From Cliona cf. orientalis (lineage: Eukaryota; Porifera; Demospongiae; Clionaida; Clionaidae): a stretch of 64,000 nucleotides of DNA. Position 1 is the first letter of the stretch. Each line of letters starts with the position of its first letter. The notes under the pieces were generated by a model that was not told the origin of the DNA, searched no databases, and saw only the letters and a program-made list of their open reading frames with translations. This document shows positions 38,095 through 64,000 of the stretch, in pieces. The DNA is taken from positions 11,281,000 to 11,344,999 of the forward strand of contig OZ005691.1 of NCBI GenBank assembly GCA_963930775.1, written 5' to 3'. The position numbers were made by a program, and so were the translations under genes.

Positions 38095-38951
38095 CAAACA
38101 ATTCAGATAATATAACCACAAGTGTGCACAATAGAGGATGTATAATAGCTGCTTGCAATGAACGCCATCATATTATGTATAATTAATACAGGTAAGAAAA
38201 AATAATGCTAGCAATGCAAGTAGCTGCATCAATGGCAAATTGGCATAGGAAGCTAGTTGGACTTTGATCACAAGAAATTTCGTTGCAAATTGCATACATA
38301 TTATAGCAGATGTTCCTTTCCCTTCAAAGTTGACATTATTTTGTGAATTAAAATCATTTGCTCGCTAATGATGTGACCACCACATTGCTATACAGTAAGT
38401 GTTACAGAAACTATGCCAGCTGCTTATATTATGCCGTTGCATGCCTCAATGCCCTCCAACAGTAAATAAATTCCCATGCATTAGTTCTCCTTCCTTGACA
38501 GTCAAAGGTAAGATCCCGGAACATACAGCTCAATATTTGAAGCCATAACTATAATTAACTAAGACAAACAGCAGTCACCCTACTATACTAATACTCACCA
38601 CACAGCTGCTGTGGATAAATGGAACTATGCACACAAAATACTATTATATCATTATTATTACGTATATATACGTATGAATCCATATAGTAATAGCCTATAT
38701 AGCTGGTGATGTCCGATATCTATAGCGATTTCCTATAACTGAACCATTAACCTCAGAATTGCGTATATCTTTCTGCATTCTTACGCTAGTTGCTTAGTAA
38801 TCTGAGCATGATATTATTATACGGTCAGACAATATTATGCATGCACATTTAACGTGCAGTGATTACATACAATTAGGCATATTTGGCGGCAATAATTGGA
38901 GATTATGCTATCGTGTAATGTTCATGATAAACATTGGCATCTAAGTTCTGA

Positions 38952-39619
38952 TACGTACATTAAAACAGTCTGCCTACACAAATTAAATGAAGCCCATTTC
39001 AGTGTACGTGAGTACCCCTTACTGAACGTACACATTACCCCGCGGTGTATACAAATAACTTCCATTAATTATCGTTGCCACGGAACCTTGAAGGCATGAC
39101 AGTTTGTGTAGTCTAGCCCGATTGGAAGTTCACAGTTGAAGATATTTTATGCAGCCATTGAAAGGACGACCAAATTCGATGGCGACATTGCAACGGATTT
39201 TTGGCCAGCAATCCGTGCAATGAAGCCTGCTTAATGACAGCAATATGTAGCATTTTTCCCACCAAAGGGGACTGTGTTATATTGTATGAAAATATGAGCT
39301 AATTAGGTCGTTAGCAGGTGCATATCTTCTTTGGTGCTGCTATGGGCTATTGTTGAAGGGTTTGACAGAGGCATACCACAGCTATCTGATCGACAATGTC
39401 AGTGTCAATACCAAAAATGCAACAGTTACAGTGCTTAATTCTCAGAAGAGAAAATCAACCAAGATTTCTGCTAGAATCTGATGTTAACAAGATATGGAAC
39501 CAAAGTGTATAATCTATTGTAAATAAATACAAATTCTGCTACGTACATTAAAACAGTCTGCCTACACAAATTAAATGAAGCCCATTTCAGTGTACGTAAG
39601 TACCCCTTACTGAACGTAC
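38952..39619. repeat. 80 bp direct repeat pair
   Basis: The copies at 38952-39031 and 39540-39619 share 80 bp (starting TACGTACATTAAAACAG and ending CTGAACGTAC), differing at one site (GTGAG versus GTAAG). They are 588 bp apart in the same orientation. The DNA between them has no clear open frame, so this may be a short element with direct terminal repeats or a local duplication. Confidence 0.85.
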
Positions 39620-39939
39620 CAATACTAATAGTTTGAGTAGCTAATCGTACTATTATTGTACTCCTATCACCAGGCTGGCATTTTCAAATTTTTTTCAAAC
39701 GCTAGACGCTAAAAGATGGAAATGACCTATATGCAGGGAAGTAACTACTGGTCAGGATGCTTGGGTATGGACATTTAGGAAGATAGGCGATATGATCATA
39801 CGAGGGACGTCATTGAGCACAGATTAGTTTAACTATAATGTGGGAGAGATCACACACCCTGTGTCAATAATATCGTATAAAAATTTTTCCAGGACTCCTG
39901 CTCTCTCTCTCTATCCCTTAATACTTGGAGCATGTACCA

Positions 39940-39980
39940 GCTTCCCCCACCCCCCACCCCCCCCCCCCACCCACCCCCCA
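39940..39980. repeat. C-rich tract
   Basis: Runs of C separated by single A bases, ending CCCCCCAGCC. Intergenic. Confidence 0.8.
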
Positions 39981-40859
39981 GCCAAAACATCTTCCTTGTA
40001 AAAATTCACTGAAACTGGATGAGATAACTGAAGCCAAGATAATGCTCGGGCAATACCCAAGGGAGTATGATGATTATACAAAAAGGGGTATATAATAGTT
40101 ACTAAATAGTTTATAATATCAGGTGTTTAAGGTCTATATAGCCAGATTTCTTGGGGATTTCAGTCACTGTTGCCTGACCCCAGCTAATCCAATAATTTTA
40201 CTAATTATTATCGTGAGTTATATCAATAATTATTATAGCTACGTGTAAAATTTAATCAGCAATGCCATCTACACACATTCTCCACACCTTTGGACTGAAT
40301 AGAACATTACATAGCAAAACCTATAGCGACTGTACTGGTACGTTTAATAGCAACTGCTGCATGGATTAAGTGTCAGTTGTCAATTATGCAAAGGGATTTG
40401 ATAGCTGCCTAGATATTCCAAGAATTAAGGAAATGATTTCAGTGTATCAGATTGTTTATCTACATGATTATTCCCTATTCACTGAAAGCAAACTTCACCT
40501 GCTCATTGTCCCATGCAGCAGCTAGTGCATCTGGTCATAGTTGGATGCATCACTAGAGCTACCAGAACCGTCCTGAAAAGCATTTCCTGCTTCATTAAAC
40601 GCATTGTGGCCACATCTGTAGAAGCATACGACCGAATACAAGCCACAAACATCAGTTATTATTATTAATCAATAATTGGCAACTGCATGCATACCACAGG
40701 GACCGTGACATAGTTCTCTTTCAGATTGTGGATGCTAACTAGTAGCTACGTATTGGCTTAAGAGTTTGTACGCTTTCTGAACTGGAAGCCGACCAGCAGG
40801 CGAATCCTGACCGCGTACGTAATGTGTCAGCGTTGTGGTTATCGAGGTGGGTGGGGCTG

Positions 40860-41233
40860 GACGAGGTAGATATAAGCTATTCCAGCTTCGAATCTCGTCA
40901 GTTCATCGATAGACAAGCTCGATCTCGAGTCTACAACAAAGTCGACGCACTGAGACTGCATTAATTAAATCAAGGTGAGTCGATCAGCGGCTAGTATGAC
41001 GGAGTCTACTAATTTACATCAGCGATCTCGGCTATTCCATGGGAGGCGCGTACTATACGTGCGCATGCTTACCGCTATTTAATACAGTGCAGGGGGTATG
41101 CATGTACAAAATTAATGCGTCACCACAACACCTTTGTATTATACTTATAGGTAGCTAGCTTTAATATTATTAAATTTTATGGCTAGTGATTATTAATAAT
41201 AATATTTCCACGTGCATGCATGTACATGTGCAG
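40860..41233 (+). promoter_or_regulatory. Promoter, noncoding exon 1 and intron 1 of SPARC-like gene
   Basis: A GGGTGGGGCTGG box (near 40850) and a TATA-like TATAAG at 40871-40876 precede a region ending in the donor CAAG/GTGAGT at 40974. The next exon starts at 41234 after CATGTGCAG and carries the start codon 48 bases in. I infer transcription starting around 40900 with a short noncoding first exon and a 259 bp intron. No transcript evidence is available here. Confidence 0.5.
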
Positions 41234-41281
41234 GACAGCTGTTGCATTGCTGGATATAATAAATCTAGAGGAATCAGAATT

Positions 41282-44200
41282 ATGGTGGAATTTCGACAAG
41301 CACCAATGAGACATCGATGTGCAAGAATAATCAAGTTTTTACTAGCGGCAACTTGCTTACAAGTAAGTACAATTCCTAATATAATTTTATTGCTCCGTCA
41401 GTTGTTGACCGTACAGCATGCTGGATTGCTATCAATAGTAGACTAATTTCAGCCATTAACACAATAGTAATTGACAGTTTAATAACAAGCATGCTTAGTT
41501 TAAGTGTGATGGCAAACCTGGCTGCAGGGCTGATGTAAATATTACAAATTATGACCAAATACTATTGCATAATTGCATAAGGTTACATCGTATGCGTTTA
41601 CAATTGAACATTTGAAATTCCTTCCTTTAATTAGATTGCACTTGTAAGTTGCCAAGGATTGATTCCCAATGAAGACATCCCATGTCCATATGACTGTGGT
41701 CCTGGCCATAAGTGTCAATATGGAGTTTGCAAACGTCAAAACTGTACGCTGGATTACGATTGCAGCAGAGATCCAGTCGAGCTGGTGTGTGCTTCAAATG
41801 GAGTGACATACGACAACCTGTGTGAACTTGACAGGGCAAGGTGTGAACTGGAGCACGACATCAAATACTACTACCACGGAACATGTATGCATGATGATAA
41901 TTAATTTTTTCTACCAACTATACCGTTAATTATTGTTCCTTCTCGTCGTACACATAATTGTTTGCAGGTATAACTCCAGTTCCTCCACCAGGTATGAATT
42001 AATTTTAATTATGTACAGTGTCACGTGATTGTGCAGAAAATAACAATACACAGTATCGAGCACTGCAGAAAGCATACAATGCATGATTGTAACGGTATCA
42101 AAGTATCAAGCCAAGAGCATTAAAAATAATTATTGATACTGAGTATACTGAAGCCATGCATGCAAATTACTGACGCCAGAAGTTAGGTATATAGTGTCTG
42201 GTCAGCATTGCTTGGCAACTATGGGTTTCTCCAGACATAAGCTACTTTTAGAGTGCAGCACAACTTATTGAAACCTTGGTTCATACAGATCAGGGGATGC
42301 TTACATTTTATAATAATATTATTATGGTTAATAATCCATTCCAGTACCAACAGCAGCTAGATTATGTTGATTTTTCCACCCCTAAATAGCTCAAGATTGT
42401 GCAGCTCATCAGGCTAGGTTTGAGCAAGGCAAGCACTCGGAGGAAACATGCAGCTTATTACTGGAGCAGTATGTCAACAGTACACTGGATCAGATGCAAA
42501 TTGATGGCTGCTATCGACCTCAATGTGACTTTGACACCCACAAGTATCTCATCAAGCAATGCCTGTTTGATTTTGAAGAGTGGTGCTGGTGCTCAACAAT
42601 TGAAGGGGAATACATCCAAGGAACGTTTCAAAATAACATGCCCCAAGACTACTGCAGTAAGTAATGTGACATCTTTAAGACTGTCTCAAAAGAAAGGTTA
42701 TAACAAGCTATAAGCACCAGTACCTTTGCGTGTGTCTTTGCTGGGGGTATCATCAATTAATGTCCCTGACGAGGCATGCAGATGGTTTCCCAGTGAACTA
42801 TTTGTAGACGACAAACTTAATGGCATGCAAGCATAAAAGATCACCAGTATTATAGAGTAAAGACTACAATATTATTATTCTATTGGTAAGCTGTCTCAAA
42901 CTATGGCTCTACAGAGCCCCTCAAATGCAAATGAATTTGTAGCAGACAAACTCATTGGCATGCATTGCCAAGTGTAAAAGATCACCCATGCATTCCGTAT
43001 ATAGAGGATAAACAGGTCAAATCGTGGCTCTAAAGAAGCCCCTCAAATATAGACCATTAAATTTCATCATAATTACGGTAATTTGTTTGTGTACGGAGCA
43101 GTGTTGGATTCACTGAGTGATGCAATTAACATTCCTTCATGCATATTATGCTGGTATGGTTTCTTTCAGGTAATCGACACAAGTGCATGGTTGAACGTAA
43201 GACTTACAATGATGGTGAAGTATTCACGCCTTCAAGTGTTTGTGGACTTTGGTAAGCAGTATGCAAATATTAAAAGTTAACTTTGTATAATTTTTGAATA
43301 GGCAAAACTTTTCCTATATTATTATTATAGTAAACATGTGAAGCATATAAAATTTCATTGACCTCCAAGGAATGCTAATTGGAATAATTGCACAGTGTAC
43401 ACGTCACTGATATTTGAGAGATTAAAACAATGTCACTTTTATCTTGCATGCTATATACAGTGAATGTTTGAATGGCACTCACCACTGCTTTGTGGAGTTT
43501 GACGTCGATTCCTCGGGCAGACTGAGCAACGATAGTTTGGAGAGTCTACAGAATGACTTAATCCAAGTCTTCAACTTTCAATACCACAATAAGGATCACG
43601 AACGTTTGGACATTAAATTCATCTACATGCATGAAACTATAGGTAAGGCTACACTATAGCTATATAAGGACAACAGTTAGTACCTTTGAGCTCTAGCTGG
43701 CCATTATCGATATTGTCAAATCTGTGTGTTAGTGGTCACTGTGTAAAGCAGCCATTCCTTACAACAGCCACTAGGGTTCAAGCTCCAAGTAGGCAATCTA
43801 TACACATAATATATCAGTAAGCCAGCTAGATAACTAATTTTGGCCCATGGGTGACCAACCATTACTTAAAAAGACAAGCTCCATGCCACATGAAGCTATT
43901 AACTAAAACTGCTCTTTATTCCACAGTTAATGAAGAGCAGAAAAACGACCTATTGGACTGGAAATTCAGCTACTATGACAACGACGAAGACGAGTACCTG
44001 AATAATTTTGAAGAGAGCAAGTTTCTGTCACATCTTCTGAGGCTGTTTGGACCGTGCAACAGATACATCTATCACATAAAAGAACTTCTCGATGAAAATG
44101 GAGATGACAAGATCACTCTGGCAGAGTGGAAACACCTCTTCCACACAACAGGTCAGCTTTGTAGCCACAGGGAATTGCATACAGTATCAATCGATAGATA

Positions 44201-44709
44201 GACCAAATGAGCACTAGTGAAAAGTAATACCGTGTTTATGCTAATAAAATGCATGATCTAATTAGTGCAAGAAAATTTGCGTTCTAGGATTTTTCACTGT
44301 ATCTTAATGATTGCATGACGACCTTTACCAGAAAATCGTGCAAAATTTAAAATCGTAATAATTTTTTTAGCTTGCGTTCTATTAGCATAAACACGGTAGC
44401 CAATAATCATAAGCTCTAGATTGAGTTGATATGCACACATACATTCCTTATATGGTAAACAGTGCAGTTGATATGAGTGGTCAGTGACATGTAGTCACTG
44501 ATTTTTAGACATAATGATTTGGAACTAGAAAGTTTTGGATTAGTTAGAAGCCATCATACATGTACTTTACCAAAATTCTACCACGTGCAGGTGATGATGA
44601 TGAATCAGGTGATTTTGAATCCAGTGAAGTAGTGAAGAGAGAAGCAGTGGGTTTCATTGCAAGAAAACCACTCCATCTTAGGAAAAAGTTTTACTACGTT
44701 CTCCAGTGA
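41282..44709 (+). CDS. Secreted SPARC/SMOC/testican-related matrix protein (Kazal, Tg-1, VWC-like, EF-hand)
   Basis: Eight coding exons: 41282-41362 (exon from 41234), 41635-41884, 41968-41991, 42390-42656, 43170-43251, 43461-43642, 43927-44151 and 44591-44709 (TGA). They join in one frame of 409 residues. Residues 1-35 look like a signal peptide with a basic start and the core IIKFLLAATCLQIALVS. A follistatin/Kazal module follows (CPYDCGPGHKC, then VCASNGVTYDNLC), then a thyroglobulin type-1 domain with the CWC motif (EEWCWCSTIEGEYIQGT). A short VWC-like module comes next (YNDGEVFTPSSVCGLCEC), then a helical region with EF-hand loops (DVDSSGRLSNDSLE, DNDEDEYLNNFEE, DENGDDKITLAEWK), as in the SPARC EC domain, and an acidic then basic tail. 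The relatives bind collagen, calcium or growth factors outside the cell. The module order matches no vertebrate member I know, so no symbol is given. Confidence 0.88.
42720..43160. repeat. Degenerate duplication in SPARC-like intron
   Basis: Two diverged copies of a ~130 bp block: TGGCATGCA followed by AAAAGATCACC near 42821 and 42957, and GGCTCTA with GCCCCTCAAAT near 42904 and 43025. Confidence 0.6.
44229..44398 (+). mobile_element. MITE-like element family 5, copy A
   Basis: 170 bp with near-perfect termini TACCGTGTTTATGCTAATA and TATTAGCATAAACACGGTA. The interior carries GACGACCTTTACCAG. It lies in the last intron of the SPARC-like gene and matches 49268-49440 in inverted orientation. 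Confidence 0.87.
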
Positions 44710-45093
44710 TATTCAAAGCAATAGAGTCAATGATTATTTTTGTACCACCAATTTCTATACGTTTTATGAATTATTCAAACACTGTTTAAAAGCAGAATAA
44801 TAGAACTCTCAGAGAATTTTATATTATTATTATTATGACTTATTTATTGCACAATTTGTACAGGATCTATTTCAATCAAGAATTAACTTTCATCAGACTT
44901 CCAATAGCAGAATAAGAATGGTGATTTGGTAAAGGGTCGCTAATATGACTTGTGATTGAAGGTGTATGAACTTCAATGCTCAAACAGTTTTCTATAATGT
45001 ACGTAATAACTAGCACGGTTGACCATCTACGTAAAAAATTATGGTAGTGAATCCATGTACTATCCATAAACACAGTTTCTAACATTACTTCCC
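44710..45093. other. Convergent 3' region between SPARC-like gene and PFDN4
   Basis: 384 bp between two stop codons facing each other, so both 3' UTRs end here and may overlap. The only canonical poly(A) hexamer is on the minus strand. An (ATT)n run lies at 44823-44836. Confidence 0.7.
44843..44848 (-). terminator. PFDN4: Candidate poly(A) signal of PFDN4
   Basis: AATAAA on the minus strand, about 250 bp past the prefoldin stop codon. Confidence 0.5.
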
Positions 45094-46407
45094 TCAGTCA
45101 GCTTCTAAGTTAATACTAGTGCCAAACTTTGCGTATAGCTGTACTTTGAGCTCAGAGAGAAGACGCTCTATGTCCTTAGCCTCCGTCTTGAGCGAGTCCA
45201 TCTCCTTCTGTAGGGAGGTTTTGGCGGACTCCAGAAGCCCCTGGGTCTGATCGCCATCTAGGTGGAAGAACACCTCACCAATGTGGTAGCTGAGCAGCGG
45301 CAGAATCCATGGCACAGGTCAGTTAAGATCAAAAGTGATTGACAAGTTTCAAAGAACAAAAATTCAAGACGTATGATCTAATTTTGGAGCCTACTTTTCA
45401 ATAATTATCAATGAAGTAGCCTAAATGCCACTTTGCTGTTTAAGTAGCGAACTATGGAATCTGTAATGTACTAGAATTGTTCGATACTCCTCCTCATAAC
45501 AGTAATATACAATCATAACGTGTCAAATTAGCACCTAAATATGCAGCTTACAAGATTGGTAAAAATTAGAGGTTTACAGTAATAATGATAATATGAGGAT
45601 ACGGGATGGGCTGGTCATCGTCTGCCAGCAGCAGCTCATCACCAGCATCTTCAAGGTTCTGCAGATCCTTCTGTAGAGCATAAAAAAACGGCACACTAAA
45701 TTGATTTTTCTCGTCCTACTATAATATAGTAGAGATACTATTGGCCCCACCCCGGAGGAAGGGATCTGGGGGCAATTCACACTTAAATTAAATCGAAAGA
45801 AGAAACTGTTCTAATATCACTCTAGATCTACCCTTCCCCGTACGGAAATGGAGCTGGGAATGAGACAACACAAGAGGGGGTATCAAGTTCAAGCGACGAC
45901 CCTGTACCTATTATGTTCGAGCGCACACATGCATAGGGAGGGGACGAGAAACAGATGCTGTGCACGGCCTAAATAAAGAAAATCCTTTATTCCATAGGGA
46001 TACATAAACCCCAATCATCCCCTGCCCACCCTCTTTCACGCATCAATGATGTTCTAGGCTATTTCTCACGTGTGACCCATACCTATAGTGCGATAAGGTG
46101 AGCTAGATCATCCACCATAGATCATACTAGACCACGCTCTATTAAATATCTATGGATCCACTGACCTCTTTGGAGGATATTTGCTCTTGAATGTCCACGA
46201 GGCGGGCGTTCTTCCGGGCAAACTGACAGATTCTCATCTGATCTTCATAACTAACATTGATCTCCTGAGTATTCAACACCATAAATAAATATTATACCAT
46301 AGACAACATGATAGATTATCTATGATACACACACAAGCACAGTCACACCACAGTACAGTCTCTACAGATCTATTAACCTTGCTGGTACTTGAAAACTTGG
46401 TAGCCAT
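45094..46407 (-). CDS. PFDN4: Prefoldin subunit 4
   Basis: Beta-class subunit of the hexameric prefoldin chaperone, which passes unfolded actin and tubulin to the chaperonin CCT in the cytosol. Minus-strand coding exons in order: 46407-46378 (MATKFSSTSK), 46264-46166, 45670-45603 and 45289-45094 (stop at 45096-45094). They join in frame to 130 residues, close to the human 134. Landmarks are SYEDQMRICQFARKNARL, LQNLEDAGDELLLADDD, PYHIGEVF and the highly conserved end VQLYAKFGTSINLEAD. The two flanking coiled-coil helices and the central beta-hairpin pair are all present. The start codon is the only one in frame in the first exon. It is head-to-head with the ABCA gene and convergent with the SPARC-like gene. 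Confidence 0.95.
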
Positions 46408-46623
46408 TCCAGCACTGATCTCGAGCAGAGACTGAACATGAAGCGCAGTATGAATTTGGAGGCGTGCACGTGGATTTAACAATTGATGACGTAATCACAC
46501 CGTTGGGACTCCCCCCCGGACCCACAGTGTGCAATGCCATGCCACATCAATCAATGCTTTGATCATATGACCGAAGCAATCAACGGTTCCGGTTTGATTG
46601 AGTTTACTGCTCGTCTGTCTGTG
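46408..46623. promoter_or_regulatory. Shared upstream region of PFDN4 (-) and ABCA gene (+)
   Basis: Only 216 bp separate the two start codons, so the promoters must overlap or be bidirectional. It contains TGACGTAA (46487-46494), a match to a CRE/ATF site that is readable on both strands. No TATA box is evident. Both 5' UTRs must also fit here, unless upstream noncoding exons exist. Confidence 0.6.
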
Positions 46624-63493
<16,870 letters not shown>

Positions 63494-64000
63494 ATCGTCA
63501 GGTTAGGTTTAAAGGAAAAAAATTAATATTCTATAAATTATTGTCAATTGATGAGTGCGATACACGGTATAAATTAACTCTAGAACTGGATTAATTTATG
63601 TTCAGGTTGCAATAATTGTGTGTGGCGTAATATTTATTTTTGAGAACTAACGTGCAAATTTTAGTAATTTTATTAACATTGGCACAATAATTTACAGCGT
63701 ATGTGTGCAATGCTTTGAAGTTGCACAGTATGCAGTATGTACGTATTGAAGTATTTAATTAATGGAGAAATTAAATAATGCTGAACTTTGCCCCTCCAGT
63801 GTACGTGCTAAACTAAGCAAAAGTATGCACGTACAAAAAATGAATTTGTACTTGAATCAATTATAACTAATACTATGCTATTATAAACAACATGCGCCTT
63901 TACCTTACCAAATCGGGATTAAGTCTGGACAAATAATTATACCACATAAAGTTTTTGAGCAGTGTTAATAATTTGTTAATTAGTACAGCTCTTAAGTGGA
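63494..64000. other. ABCA 3' UTR and downstream DNA
   Basis: AT-rich sequence after the ABCA stop. A variant poly(A) hexamer ATTAAA is at 63770-63775; no AATAAA is seen on the plus strand. Nothing else is recognised. Confidence 0.5.

Larger units (their letters stand above)
37816..40860. other. Intergenic region after AARS1
   Basis: A 3 kb gap with no supported gene. It begins with AARS1 3' UTR (a weak ATTAAA at 37965 could serve as poly(A) signal, but no AATAAA is seen). It contains CT plus C tracts (38034-38094 and 39901-39980), and an 80 bp direct repeat (38952-39031 and 39540-39619). The rest is AT-rich sequence without open frames. Confidence 0.6.

Overview
This is a eukaryotic, almost certainly animal, genomic window. 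It carries intron-rich genes with canonical GT-AG junctions, long CT/GA microsatellites, several miniature inverted-repeat (MITE-like) families, and an extracellular-matrix protein built from follistatin/Kazal, thyroglobulin type-1, VWC and EF-hand modules. AT-rich non-coding DNA with many TACATGTA/TACGTA palindromes and a half-size ABCA transporter point to an early-branching animal. A demosponge is my best guess, but that is inference, not something the sequence proves.

Layout: (1) 1-9877 has no exon I can support and is best read as part of a very long 5' intron of the next gene. (2) 9878-37815 (+) holds the 3' three quarters of cytosolic alanyl-tRNA synthetase (AARS1): 18 exons, from class II motif 3 through the editing domain to the C-terminal domain. 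The N-terminal catalytic part (about 225 residues) lies upstream of the window. Introns here reach 6.7 kb and carry most of the repeats. (3) 37816-40860 is intergenic. (4) 40900-44709 (+) is a secreted SPARC/SMOC/testican-related protein of about 409 residues, with a noncoding first exon. (5) 45094-46407 (-) is prefoldin subunit 4 (130 residues, 4 coding exons), convergent with the previous gene. (6) 46624-63493 (+) is a half-size ABCA-family lipid transporter (934 residues, 29 exons), head-to-head with prefoldin 4 across a 216 bp shared upstream region.

The genes are not an operon or a pathway: AARS1 charges tRNA(Ala), prefoldin 4 delivers nascent cytoskeletal proteins to the chaperonin, the matrix protein is secreted and the ABCA protein sits in membranes. 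The main possible regulatory link is the shared promoter of prefoldin 4 and the ABCA gene.

Most interesting structures: a 64-bp unit spanning an AARS1 3' splice site, present in four tandem copies, that could give in-frame microexons or a premature stop; a hammerhead-ribozyme-like fold on the minus strand at 14332-14374; several unrelated MITE-like families that all end in TACCGT; a dispersed GGTAAAGGTCGTCA motif in introns; and an antisense block of protein-like open frames inside an ABCA intron. Exon boundaries were read by eye from homology and splice consensus. Phases are consistent throughout all four gene models.
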